Positions 13,403-19,775 of a stretch of DNA of 19,775 nucleotides are shown one piece after another. Every line of letters starts with the position of its first letter. The stretch's first letter is position 1. The notes under the pieces are model-generated. The model was not told the origin of the DNA and ran no database searches. It saw only the letters and a program-made list of their open reading frames with translations. Source of the DNA: an uncultured Oscillospiraceae bacterium (GTDB lineage Bacteria > Bacillota > Clostridia > Oscillospirales > Oscillospiraceae); NCBI GenBank assembly GCA_910579485.1, contig CAJTVO010000059.1, positions 1-19,775 on the forward strand, read 5' to 3'. The translations under genes were made by a program, and so were the position numbers.

Positions 13403-14434
13403 ATGGATTATAAAGCCTTGAACCTCATCGGTTCCTCCTCCCCCCACATCCGCACCAAGGACGGCGCGGGCCACATCATGGGGGAGGTCCTTATCGCCCT
13501 GGTGCTCCCTCTGGCCTTCGCGGTGTACAACTTCGGCCCCCGGGCCCTGGCGGCGGCGGCGGTGAGCGTGGCGGGCTGCTGCGTCTTCGAGCTGCTCTAC
13601 CGCCTGCTGCTGCGCAAGAACAACACCCTGGGCGACCTGAGCGCCGCCGTCACCGGCCTTCTGATCGCCATGGTCTCCCCCGTGACCACCCCCTATTGGA
13701 TCCTCCTGATCGGCGACTTCTTCGCCATCGTGGTGGTGAAGCAGCTCTTTGGCGGCGTGGGCAAGAACTTCCTGAACCCCGCCCTGGCGGCCCGGGCCTT
13801 CATGCTCTCCTGGGCCGGCGAGATGACTACCTGGGTCGGCCCCAAGACCTCCGTCCCCCTCATGGGCGTCATCGACGCGGAGACCTTCCCCACCCCCATG
13901 TCCTATCTCCACGGCAACGACCTCTCCGGCCTGATGAAGGCCACGGACCTGCCCAAGATGTTCGTGGGCCTGGTGGGCGGCTCCATGGGCGAGGTCAGCG
14001 CCATGCTCCTCCTCCTGGGCGGCCTGTTCCTCCTGTGGCGGAAGGTCATCACCTGGTACATCCCCGTCAGCTATATCGGCACGGTAGCCGCCCTGACCTT
14101 CCTCTTCCCCCGGGGCAACGATCCCCTCCAGTGGATGCTGTGCAACCTCCTGGGGGGCGGCCTGATGCTGGGCGCCATCTTCATGGCCACCGACTACGTC
14201 ACCTCCCCGGTGAGCCACCTGGGTCAAGCCATTTTCGGCATCGGCTGCGGCCTCATCACCGTATTTATCCGCTACTTCGGCTCCTATAACGAGGGCGTGT
14301 GCTACGCCATTCTGATCATGAACCTGACGGTGTGGCTCATCGACAAGAGCATCAAGCCCCACCGCTTCGGCGTGGTCAAGGAGAAGGAGAAAAAGGCCCC
14401 TGCCCAAATCAAAAAGGAGGCCGCTAAGAAATGA
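13403..14434 (+). CDS. rnfD: Rnf complex subunit RnfD (membrane flavoprotein)
   Basis: A 343-residue multi-spanning subunit related to NqrB. It begins with SSPHIRTKDG, has GDFFAIVVVKQLFGGVGKNF and LNPALAARAF in sequence, and GLVGGSMGEVSAMLLLLGG, all RnfD hallmarks. In relatives a Thr in a D..(S/T)GATPL motif carries covalent FMN. The aligned segment here reads DAETFPTPM (158-166): the Asp and the Thr (164) are kept, but Gly-Ala before the Thr is Phe-Pro. The charged tail (KEKEKKAPAQIKKEAAKK) is cytoplasmic. AAGGAGG at 13387-13393 lies within the end of rnfC. The stop overlaps the rnfG start (ATGA), which indicates translational coupling. Confidence 0.95.
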   Translation: MDYKALNLIGSSSPHIRTKDGAGHIMGEVLIALVLPLAFAVYNFGPRALAAAAVSVAGCCVFELLYRLLLRKNNTLGDLSAAVTGLLIAMVSPVTTPYWILLIGDFFAIVVVKQLFGGVGKNFLNPALAARAFMLSWAGEMTTWVGPKTSVPLMGVIDAETFPTPMSYLHGNDLSGLMKATDLPKMFVGLVGGSMGEVSAMLLLLGGLFLLWRKVITWYIPVSYIGTVAALTFLFPRGNDPLQWMLCNLLGGGLMLGAIFMATDYVTSPVSHLGQAIFGIGCGLITVFIRYFGSYNEGVCYAILIMNLTVWLIDKSIKPHRFGVVKEKEKKAPAQIKKEAAKK

Positions 14435-15048
14435 GCAAGCAGAAAACGACAGCTGCCCCCAAAACCTCCGCCCTTCCCTCCCTGGACCTCAAGTACATCC
14501 TCCGCATCACCGGCGTCCTCCTGGTCATCTGCCTGATCACCGCCCTGCTTCTGGGCATCGTCAACGCCGTCACCAAGCCCCGTATCGACGCCATCCAGGC
14601 GGAGAAGGTGCGCGCCGCCATGTCCCAGGTGCTGGAAGCGGACGAATATCTCCCCATCCGGCTGCAGAAGGACCTCAGGGGCGTGCAGTCCGTTTCCGAG
14701 GCCCGCGCCGGCGGCGGGACGCTGGGCTACGTCGTCCAGGTGACCGCCAACGGCTCCCAGGGAGAGATACAGATGATGGTGGGCGTAGATGTGGAAAACC
14801 GCGTCACCGGCGTGTCCGTGATCAAGCACAGCGAGACCCCCAATATTGGCACAAAAGTTGTGGCCGACCAGTCCGTCCTGGACCGGTTCATTGGCATGGA
14901 CCACGCGAAGGGTGAGATCACGGTCAACTCCGGGAGCAACCGCTTTGACGGCATATCCGGCGCGACGGTCAGCTCCAGGGGCGTGGCCGCCGGGGTAAAC
15001 ACCGCGCTGGCTGCCGCCTATGAAGCGGCGGCCGGGCTGGTTAAATAA
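14431..15048 (+). CDS. rnfG: Rnf complex subunit RnfG (FMN-carrying subunit)
   Basis: A 205-residue protein with a cytoplasmic Pro/Ser/Thr-rich N-terminus, one transmembrane helix (about 23-46) and an extracytoplasmic FMN-binding domain. The ApbE flavinylation motif FDGISGATVSSRGV is intact with acceptor Thr179. KHSETPNIGTKV is the other conserved FMN-domain segment. RnfG passes electrons across the membrane side of the complex. ATG 14431 overlaps the rnfD stop, with AAGGAGG about 12 bases upstream inside rnfD. Flavin attachment requires a functional ApbE enzyme; the only ApbE-like gene in this window (1111-2361) looks degenerate, so a true ApbE is expected elsewhere in the genome. Confidence 0.95.
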   Translation: MSKQKTTAAPKTSALPSLDLKYILRITGVLLVICLITALLLGIVNAVTKPRIDAIQAEKVRAAMSQVLEADEYLPIRLQKDLRGVQSVSEARAGGGTLGYVVQVTANGSQGEIQMMVGVDVENRVTGVSVIKHSETPNIGTKVVADQSVLDRFIGMDHAKGEITVNSGSNRFDGISGATVSSRGVAAGVNTALAAAYEAAAGLVK

Positions 15049-15062
15049 GGAGGGCTGACACC

Positions 15063-15662
15063 ATGAACATAGGAAAGCAACTCAAGGACGGGCTCCTGAC
15101 CCAGAACCCGGTGCTGGTCCAGCTCTTAGGCATGTGCTCCACCCTGGCCATCACCACCACTGTTTCCAACGGCATCGGCATGGGCCTTTCGGTGACCATC
15201 ATCCTGACCCTCTCCAACATCTTCATCTCCCTGCTGCGCAGAATCATCCCCGAGCAGGTCCGCATTGCCTGCTACATCGTAGTCATCGCCGGTTTCGTCA
15301 CCATGGTTGATCTTCTGCTCCAGGCCTTCTTTCCCGACATTGCTGAGAGCCTGGGCGTCTTCATTCCCCTGATCGTGGTCAACTGCATCATTCTGGCCCG
15401 GGCGGAATCCTTCGCCAGCAAGTCGAAGCCTCTGCCCGCCGCCATCGATGGCATCTGCCAGGGCCTGGGCTATACTATGATCCTGCTGGCCATGAGCGCC
15501 ATCCGCGAGCTTTTGGGCGCGGGTACCCTGAACGGCTCCCGTATTTTCCCTGCTGAATACGCGGCCAACATGCTGGCCCTTCCGGTGGGCGGCTTCCTGA
15601 CGCTGGGCTGTCTCATCGCCCTGATGCAGTACATCCAGCGCAAGGTCAAGGGAGGGAAATAA
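15063..15662 (+). CDS. rnfE: Rnf complex subunit RnfE
   Basis: A 199-residue integral membrane subunit, homologous to NqrD and to RnfA, with about six hydrophobic helices. Typical segments are GLLTQNPVLVQLLGMCSTLA, IPEQVRIACYIVVIAGFVT, PLIVVNCIILARAESFASKS and DGICQGLGYTMILLAMSAIR. RnfE and RnfA form an inverted pair that coordinates a membrane 2Fe-2S centre through conserved cysteines; C25 and C108 of this protein are candidates. The GGAGGG at 15049-15054 follows directly on the rnfG stop and is about 9 bases from the ATG. It is tightly spaced in the operon (14-base gap to rnfG, 3-base gap to rnfA). Confidence 0.95.
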   Translation: MNIGKQLKDGLLTQNPVLVQLLGMCSTLAITTTVSNGIGMGLSVTIILTLSNIFISLLRRIIPEQVRIACYIVVIAGFVTMVDLLLQAFFPDIAESLGVFIPLIVVNCIILARAESFASKSKPLPAAIDGICQGLGYTMILLAMSAIRELLGAGTLNGSRIFPAEYAANMLALPVGGFLTLGCLIALMQYIQRKVKGGK

Positions 15663-15665
15663 CCG

Positions 15666-16253
15666 ATGGAATGGACCACATTATTTGACATCGCCCTGGG
15701 CGCGATCCTGATCAACAACTTCATCCTGGCCCAGTTCCTGGGCATCTGCCCCTTCATGGGCGTCTCCAAGAAGATGGAGACCGCCGTGGGCATGGGCTTC
15801 GCCGTGATTTTCGTCATGGGTCTGGCCTCCGCCCTGTGCTACCCGGTGAATCTCCTGCTGGACGCCCTGGACCTGCGGTATATGCAGACGGTTGCCTTCA
15901 TCCTGGTGATCGCCGCCCTGGTGCAGCTGGTGGAGATGTTCCTGAAAAAGGCCGTTCCCACCCTCTACCAGGCCCTGGGCGTCTACCTGCCCCTCATCAC
16001 CACCAACTGCGCGGTGCTGGGCGTGGTGCTGCTGAACGTGCAGAACGGCTACAATTTCATCGAGTCCGTGGTCTACGGCATCACCGGCGGCGCGGGCTTC
16101 CTGCTGGCCATCGTGCTCTTTGCCAGCATCCGGGAGCGCCTGGAGTTCGCGGACCCGCCCAAGGCCTTCAAGGGCTTCCCCATCGCCCTGGTCACCGCCG
16201 GCCTCATGGCCCTCTGCTTCATGGGCTTCCAGGGATTGAAGATCCCCTGGTAA
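15666..16253 (+). CDS. rnfA: Rnf complex subunit RnfA
   Basis: A 195-residue integral membrane protein, homologous to NqrE and paired with RnfE. The signature INNFILAQFLGICPFMGVSK lies near the N-terminus and LGVYLPLITTNCAVLGVVLL in the middle; the cysteines of these two segments (in GICPF and TNCAV) are the expected ligands of the membrane 2Fe-2S cluster. The segment FASIRERLEFADPPKAFKG precedes the last helix. ATG 15666 is 3 bases after the rnfE stop, with GGAGGG inside the end of rnfE. A 110-base gap follows before rnfB, longer than all other gaps in the operon. Confidence 0.96.
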   Translation: MEWTTLFDIALGAILINNFILAQFLGICPFMGVSKKMETAVGMGFAVIFVMGLASALCYPVNLLLDALDLRYMQTVAFILVIAALVQLVEMFLKKAVPTLYQALGVYLPLITTNCAVLGVVLLNVQNGYNFIESVVYGITGGAGFLLAIVLFASIRERLEFADPPKAFKGFPIALVTAGLMALCFMGFQGLKIPW

Positions 16254-16363
16254 ACGGACCGGCCCCCTCTGGGCCGCGATAGCGAGTCAAATTTACTCCG
16301 CCGCGCTGGCGGCGAAGCTCCTGGGTCGGGCGTTCTCCTTCCCATGGAGAGAGGAGGAATATT
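16254..16363 (+). other. 110-base spacer with dyads inside the rnf operon
   Basis: The gap between rnfA and rnfB contains CGGCCC/GGGCCG (16260-16265 with 16271-16276) and CCGCC/GGCGG (16298-16302 with 16308-16312). No T-run follows either hairpin, so neither is a clear terminator. No separate promoter for rnfB is evident. The stretch may be a small intergenic repeat or an mRNA processing site. Confidence 0.4.
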
Positions 16364-17185
16364 TTGAATATCTTCTATGCTGTGCTGACACTTGGCATCC
16401 TGAGCGGCCTGTTCGGCCTGGTGCTGGCCGTGGCCTCCAAGGTCTTCGAGGTCAAGACGGACCCCAAGCTGGACCTGATCCTGGACTGTCTGCCGGGCGC
16501 CAACTGCGGCGGCTGCGGCTATCCCGGCTGCGCCGGCTGCGCGGCGGCCATCCTGGCCAAGGAGGCCCCCGTCAACGCCTGTCCCAGCTGCTCCGGCCCC
16601 CAGACCAGCCGCATCGCGGCGGTGATGGGCGTGGAGGTCAAGGCCCAGGAGCGCCGGGTGGCCTTCGTCCGCTGTAATGGCGGCAGCCGGGCCAGCCGGA
16701 AGTTCGAGCGCTACGTGGGCCTCACGGACTGCGTCGCCGCCATGAAGGTCTCCGGCAACGGCACCCTGGACTGCGCCTACGGCTGTCTCGGCCTGGGCAC
16801 CTGCGTCCAGGCCTGTAAGTTCGACGCCATCCACATCAACGCCCACGGCGTGGCCCAGGTGGACCAGAGCAAATGCACCCACTGTATGCAGTGTGCCAAG
16901 GCCTGCCCCCGCCACGTGATCACGGACGTTCCCTACGCCTCGGACATCATGGTCCCCTGCGGCAACAAGGACAAAGGGCCCTCCGCCAAGTCTCTCTGCA
17001 CCGTCAGCTGCATCGGCTGCCGCCTGTGCGAGAAGAACTGTCCCGCCGGGGCCATCACGGTCACGGACAATAACGCTTCCATCGACTATACCAAATGCAC
17101 CTCCTGCGGCGTCTGCGTAGAGAAGTGCCCCCGGAAGCTGATCACCGACATCCACGCCACCGGCAAGGTGGAGCCGGTGGGCTGA
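16364..17185 (+). CDS. rnfB: Rnf complex subunit RnfB (ferredoxin-interacting Fe-S subunit)
   Basis: A 273-residue subunit that accepts electrons from reduced ferredoxin. The N-terminal helix (about 3-24) anchors it. The next motif is NCGGCGYPGCAGCA (48-60) plus a later Cys, the RnfB-specific 4Fe-4S site. Then come ferredoxin-like clusters: CAYGCLGLGTCVQAC (137-151), CTHCMQCAKACP (171-182), CIGCRLCEKNCP (216-227) and CTSCGVCVEKCP (245-256). This multi-cluster arrangement is typical of clostridial RnfB. The start is TTG at 16364-16366, supported by AGGAGG at 16352-16357, 6 bases upstream. Last gene of the operon; a parS site lies only 18 bases past its stop. Confidence 0.95.
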   Translation: MNIFYAVLTLGILSGLFGLVLAVASKVFEVKTDPKLDLILDCLPGANCGGCGYPGCAGCAAAILAKEAPVNACPSCSGPQTSRIAAVMGVEVKAQERRVAFVRCNGGSRASRKFERYVGLTDCVAAMKVSGNGTLDCAYGCLGLGTCVQACKFDAIHINAHGVAQVDQSKCTHCMQCAKACPRHVITDVPYASDIMVPCGNKDKGPSAKSLCTVSCIGCRLCEKNCPAGAITVTDNNASIDYTKCTSCGVCVEKCPRKLITDIHATGKVEPVG

Positions 17186-17203
17186 CCACCCAAATATGGA
17201 AAA

Positions 17204-17219
17204 TGTTTCACGTGAAACA
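17204..17219. promoter_or_regulatory. parS: parS centromere site 1
   Basis: An exact 16-bp palindrome TGTTTCACGTGAAACA, the bacterial ParB-binding sequence known from Firmicutes. It lies 18 bases after the rnfB stop. Three more identical copies occur within the next 2.3 kb. Confidence 0.93.
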
Positions 17220-17242
17220 CTCAGGCTGCCTGTGTGCCGAAA

Positions 17243-17258
17243 TGTTTCACGTGAAACA
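17243..17258. promoter_or_regulatory. parS: parS centromere site 2
   Basis: A second exact TGTTTCACGTGAAACA, 39 bases from the first, within a 22-bp perfect palindrome (17240-17261). It lies just upstream of the ribosome binding site of the kinase gene. As RNA it could form a 9-bp stem with ACGT loop followed by T residues. Confidence 0.93.
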
Positions 17259-17285
17259 TTTTTATCTATCATACGGAGGCCGTCT

Positions 17286-17876
17286 ATGTTTTGTATCCTT
17301 GTTACCGGCATACCAGCCGCAGGCAAAAGCACCATGGCAAAATTTCTGGGAGAGCAGCTGCAGCTGCCCGTTCTCTCCAAGGACAGCATCAAGGAATTGC
17401 TCTACGATACCGTCGGCTTCCGCTCCAGAGCCGAAAAGGTCCGTCTGGGCACTGCCGCCATGGATATCATGTACTATGCCGCGGAGCAGCTGATGTCCTG
17501 CCGTCAGGCATTCATATTGGAGAACAACTTTGAACACGCTTCCCGGGAGGGCCTGACGGCTATTCTGGACCGCTATGGCTATCAGGCCATTACCGTCACC
17601 CTGACCGGAGACCGCGAGACCATCTACCGCCGCTTCCTGGAGCGGAACCAAAGCCCGGACCGCCACCGGGGCCACATCGTCAACGACCGGTACCCGGAGG
17701 AGGGGCCCTCCACCGTCCCTCCCCCTCCCTCCTTTGAGGACTTCACCGCCGGCATCGCCGCGCGGGGAATGGACACTTTCACCGCGAATGGACCGCATAT
17801 CACGGTAGATACCACCGATCTTGACCGTATTGACCGCGCGGACCTGCTGAAAAGGCTTCGGGCCCTTCTCCATTAG
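17286..17876 (+). CDS. Small P-loop kinase-like ATPase (AAA_33/zeta-toxin-like)
   Basis: A 196-residue cytosolic protein with Walker A GIPAAGKST at residues 8-16, directly after the first strand FCILVT. VLSKDSIKELLYD (29-41) is the substrate-side segment typical of small nucleoside/antibiotic kinases and zeta-like phosphotransferases. FILENNF (76-82) is the second strand, and VTLTGDRETIYRRFLERN with following RH residues supplies the lid region. The substrate is not identifiable. ATG 17286 is chosen because GGAGG at 17275-17279 is 6 bases away; an upstream ATG at 17196 would merely translate the two parS sites. A terminator follows at 17947-17972. No clear promoter was seen, so it may be read from rnf. 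No antitoxin-like partner is adjacent, which weighs against a toxin-antitoxin role. Confidence 0.85.
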   Translation: MFCILVTGIPAAGKSTMAKFLGEQLQLPVLSKDSIKELLYDTVGFRSRAEKVRLGTAAMDIMYYAAEQLMSCRQAFILENNFEHASREGLTAILDRYGYQAITVTLTGDRETIYRRFLERNQSPDRHRGHIVNDRYPEEGPSTVPPPPSFEDFTAGIAARGMDTFTANGPHITVDTTDLDRIDRADLLKRLRALLH

Positions 17877-17900
17877 GCAGCTGCCTCTTCCGGCGGAAAA

Positions 17901-17916
17901 TGTTTCACGTGAAACA
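17901..17916. promoter_or_regulatory. parS: parS centromere site 3
   Basis: An exact TGTTTCACGTGAAACA inside a 26-bp perfect palindrome (17896-17921), 24 bases after the kinase stop codon. The transcript could fold into an 11-bp stem with ACGT loop. Confidence 0.93.
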
Positions 17917-17946
17917 TTTTCTTCTCTTCTGCCGGACCCTTTACAG

Positions 17947-17972
17947 AAAACGCGCCATTGGCGCGTTTTTTT
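17947..17972 (+). terminator. Intrinsic terminator after the kinase gene
   Basis: AAAACGCGCC (17947-17956) pairs with GGCGCGTTTT (17960-17969) around an ATT loop, and the T-run is seven bases long (17966-17972). It is the first strong rightward terminator after rnfB and would end the rnf-kinase transcript. Confidence 0.88.
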
Positions 17973-18011
17973 GCGTTGCAGCCTGAAATATCTTACTTTC
18001 TTCCTCTCTGC

Positions 18012-18040
18012 TTGCCAAATATGTTCTTCCGTGCTATAAT
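18012..18040 (+). promoter_or_regulatory. Promoter of the secreted-protein gene
   Basis: TTGCCA (18012-18017), a 17-base spacer and TATAAT (18035-18040): a consensus -10 and a -35 with one mismatch. The predicted start is near 18047, about 70 bases before the gene. The methyltransferase gene downstream may share this promoter. Confidence 0.82.
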
Positions 18041-18115
18041 GGGTCCATAACCTTGCGGCAATGTAAACGCTGTTGATCAACCGGATATGTAAAATAGAAA
18101 AGGAGGAGCTTTCTT

Positions 18116-18604
18116 ATGAAGTCGAATCGCTTATGGAGTTGTCTGCTTGCCCTTGCGGTGATGCTTACGATCGTCGGGTTCAGTGCATATGCTTATGCAG
18201 CTCCTGCTGATACAGGCAATGAGGGATATACCATTGACGAACCATATGAATATCCCATCCAGCCTGGGACAGATGAATGGTTCGCGATAGAGAGCCATGC
18301 AGACAAGGTCGAAATGCTGCAGATCCCCCAAGAGGTGCTGGAGAACATGACCACAAGAGCCCTTGTCGAAAGCGTTGTCAATTACCCTTATTTCCCCGAT
18401 ATGGACGCCTTCTCCACTCCGGAGCAGGGATATCGGGCCGTCAGGGACGGGTTCAACGGATTGCAGGAGCTTGAAGCCAGACCGGATGGAATGGCTTGCC
18501 TGTCTGAGTACTTTGAGGAGCAGCAAAGGATGCCTTCGTCAGATATGACCTATGTGGTCAGAAGGGCAATCGAAATCACCCTGGAGAGCGGCCAGCAGAG
18601 CTGA
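18116..18604 (+). CDS. Small secreted protein of unknown function
   Basis: A 162-residue protein with a clear signal peptide: MKSNR, a hydrophobic core to about residue 22, and a likely cleavage after YAYA (about 28). The mature part is acidic. It contains the segment TDEWFAIESHADKVEMLQIP followed by EVLENMTTRALVESVVNYPY and MDAFSTPEQGYRAVRDGFNG. I recall this pattern from small secreted proteins of gut Clostridia, but no function is assigned to it. No cysteine pairs for disulfides, no LPXTG anchor and no enzyme motif are visible. ATG 18116 has AGGAGG at 18101-18106. It has its own consensus promoter. Its position between two parS sites has no evident functional meaning. Confidence 0.82.
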   Translation: MKSNRLWSCLLALAVMLTIVGFSAYAYAAPADTGNEGYTIDEPYEYPIQPGTDEWFAIESHADKVEMLQIPQEVLENMTTRALVESVVNYPYFPDMDAFSTPEQGYRAVRDGFNGLQELEARPDGMACLSEYFEEQQRMPSSDMTYVVRRAIEITLESGQQS

Positions 18605-18676
18605 ACATATCATGGGTAAAAAATCTTACTTTGCCGGTCCATGGTTGATCCGGCATGATAAAAAGGAGCGATCATC

Positions 18677-19444
18677 ATGAAACAGAGCGAATTACTGTCC
18701 CAATGGCTGGCTGAGGAGGAGGCCGCGCAGATCCACGGCTGGGACTTCTCCCACATCCATGGCCGTTACGAAGAGGGCCAGGACCTCCCCTGGGACTTCG
18801 ATCAGCTCGTCCGCCGCTTCCTGCTTCCGGAGCACCGCATCCTGGACATGGACACCGGCGGCGGGGAATTTCTCCTGTCCCTGGGCCATCCCCATTCCCT
18901 CACGGCCGCCACAGAGGGCTATCCTCCCAACGCGGCCCTCTGCCGGGAAACGCTCCTGCCTCTGGGCGTCGATTTTCGGGAGGCGGACGGAGGCGGTCCC
19001 CTCCCCTTCCCCGATGGGAGCTTTGACCTGGTGCTCAACCGCCACGGAGACTATCTGCCAGCCGAAGTCTTACGGGTCCTGAAGCCGGGAGGGATCTTCC
19101 TGACGCAGCAGGTGGGCGCGGAGAACGACCGGGAGCTGGTGGAGCTCCTTCTGGACCCGGTCCCGCCCCTCCCCTTTCCAAGGCAATACCTCTCCATCGC
19201 CCGGGAGGACTTGGAAGCCGCAGGGTTTTCCATTCTGGATTCTCAGGAGGCCTTCCGCCCCATCCGGTTCTGGGATGTGGGCGCGCTGGTCTGGTTCGCC
19301 CGGATCATTCCATGGGAGTTCCCCGGTTTCTCCGTGGAGAAGTGCCGGGAGGGGCTGTTCAAAGCACAGGATATCCTGGAACGAAACCAGGTAATCGAAG
19401 GAATGACCCACCGGTATTTCCTGGCGGCCGAAAAGGTAGGGTAG
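18677..19444 (+). CDS. Class I SAM-dependent methyltransferase
   Basis: A 255-residue cytosolic protein with the Rossmann methyltransferase fold. Motif I is ILDMDTGGGEFLLSL (55-69), a variant of the usual LD.G.G.G. Glu80 (TATEGYPPN) is in the position that binds the SAM ribose. FPDGSFDLVLNRH (111-123) is motif IV-like and EVLRVLKPGGIFLTQQV (130-146) is the conserved post-motif helix and strand. A substrate cannot be inferred; the C-terminal part (WDVGALVWFARIIPWEFPGF) is typical of small-molecule methyltransferases of the Methyltransf_11 group. ATG 18677 has AAGGAG at 18663-18668. A 72-base gap separates it from the secreted-protein gene, without an obvious terminator. A parS palindrome begins 8 bases after its stop. 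Confidence 0.88.
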   Translation: MKQSELLSQWLAEEEAAQIHGWDFSHIHGRYEEGQDLPWDFDQLVRRFLLPEHRILDMDTGGGEFLLSLGHPHSLTAATEGYPPNAALCRETLLPLGVDFREADGGGPLPFPDGSFDLVLNRHGDYLPAEVLRVLKPGGIFLTQQVGAENDRELVELLLDPVPPLPFPRQYLSIAREDLEAAGFSILDSQEAFRPIRFWDVGALVWFARIIPWEFPGFSVEKCREGLFKAQDILERNQVIEGMTHRYFLAAEKVG

Positions 19445-19452
19445 TGTTTTGT

Positions 19453-19488
19453 AGGGGCGGAATGTTTCACGTGAAACATTCCGCCCCT
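19453..19488. promoter_or_regulatory. parS: parS centromere site 4 within a 36-bp perfect palindrome
   Basis: The core TGTTTCACGTGAAACA is at 19463-19478 and is extended on both sides by GGGGCGGAA/TTCCGCCCC, so that all 36 bases are perfectly self-complementary. It lies just after the methyltransferase stop. As RNA it could form a 16-bp stem and may help to end that transcript. Confidence 0.92.
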
Positions 19489-19775
19489 CAATGTCTACCG
19501 TAGTGCCCCTCCGGCAGCACAGCTGCCGGAGCCTGCGCTAAAAATGTGCCACCGGCGCTTTTTCTTCACGCTGCGGCGTGAAACATTCCGCCCCTCGACG
19601 TCTACCGTAGTGCCTCTCCGGCAGCACAGCTGCCGGAGCCTACGCTAAAAATGCGCCACCGGCGCATTTTCTTTACGCTGCGGCGTGAAACATTCCGCCC
19701 CTACGTCTACCGTAGTGCCCCTCCGGCAGCACAGCTGCCGGAGCCTACGCTAAAAATGCGCCACCGGCGCATTTT
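19471..19775. repeat. 107-bp tandem repeat, 2.8 copies to the window edge
   Basis: Copies start at 19471, 19578 and 19685, each opening with GTGAAACATTCCGCCCCT, the right half of parS site 4. Each then has GTCTACCGTAGTGCC and the hairpin CTCCGGCAGC-ACA-GCTGCCGGAG (19509-19531, 19616-19638, 19721-19743). A second hairpin of the type AAAATGCGCC-ACC-GGCGCATTTT follows (for example 19648-19670), imperfect in the first copy. Copies differ at only a few bases. The array continues beyond the window, so copy number is unknown. There is no coding frame; the A/T-flanked second hairpin could serve as a bidirectional terminator. Confidence 0.9.

Noticed and set aside
11869..13404. Long leftward open frames antisense to rnfC and rnfD
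   Set aside because: Gly/His/Ala-rich sequence without motifs, opposite to unambiguous rnf genes.
17196..17285. N-terminal extension of the kinase gene beginning MENVSRETLR
   Set aside because: The repeated NVSRET is merely translated parS; the ATG at 17286 has an ideal ribosome binding site and starts right at the first strand of the fold.
17286..17876. Kinase gene as the toxin of a toxin-antitoxin pair
   Set aside because: No small antitoxin gene is next to it, and a general small-molecule kinase explains the motifs equally well.
18608..18660. TATCATG/CATGATA inverted repeat with inner GCCGG/CCGGC between the secreted-protein and methyltransferase genes
   Set aside because: Stems are short with large loops and no T-run; it may occur by chance, so it was not called a terminator or regulatory site.
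19471..19775. Terminal repeats as a CRISPR array
   Set aside because: The unit is 107 bp and nearly identical throughout, with no alternating unique spacers.

Overview
The window looks like chromosomal DNA from a GC-rich, anaerobic, gut-type Firmicute of the Clostridia, most likely near Oscillospiraceae. That placement is inferred from the clostridial rnfCDGEAB gene order, strong AGGAGG-type ribosome binding sites, TTG and GTG starts, a DUF975 membrane protein and a lipoprotein oligopeptide transporter of the Opp/Ami type. No rRNA, tRNA, CRISPR array or transposase was seen.

Layout. Bases 1-11728 are read leftward: the start of pnp, rpsO with its own promoter, a degenerate ApbE-like membrane-anchored protein, then oppF, oppD, oppC, oppB and oppA (transcribed A-B-C-D-F-apbE-like from one consensus promoter), and a DUF975 membrane protein. 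A divergent promoter region at 11729-12027 separates this from the rightward half: rnfC-D-G-E-A-B (ferredoxin:NAD+ oxidoreductase, ion pump), a small P-loop kinase, a small secreted protein and a SAM-dependent methyltransferase. Four perfect copies of the 16-bp ParB centromere site parS (TGTTTCACGTGAAACA) lie between these last genes. The window ends inside a 107-bp tandem repeat that carries the right half of parS in each copy.

The most unusual part is the opp operon. The substrate-binding lipoprotein OppA appears to be circularly permuted: the segment that normally ends the OppA/AmiA fold sits at the N-terminus, and the protein stops where that segment would normally begin. Its partners are also modified. 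OppB has a very large extracytoplasmic loop. OppD carries about 235 extra, largely coiled-coil residues between Walker A and the Q-loop. OppF ends in two transmembrane helices. The cysteines usual in the C-terminal tails of OppD and OppF are missing. The last gene of the operon encodes an ApbE-like fold without recognisable catalytic motifs. The opp leader has a terminator-like hairpin, a compact three-way-junction-like fold and an inverted repeat flanking the promoter.

In the second half, Rnf would couple reduced ferredoxin oxidation to NAD+ reduction and ion export. RnfG has a textbook flavinylation site, whereas the matching site in RnfD is altered. The parS cluster suggests that this end of the window is part of the chromosome-segregation (probably origin-proximal) region. 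All family assignments come from reading the translated sequence; no database search or structure prediction was run.
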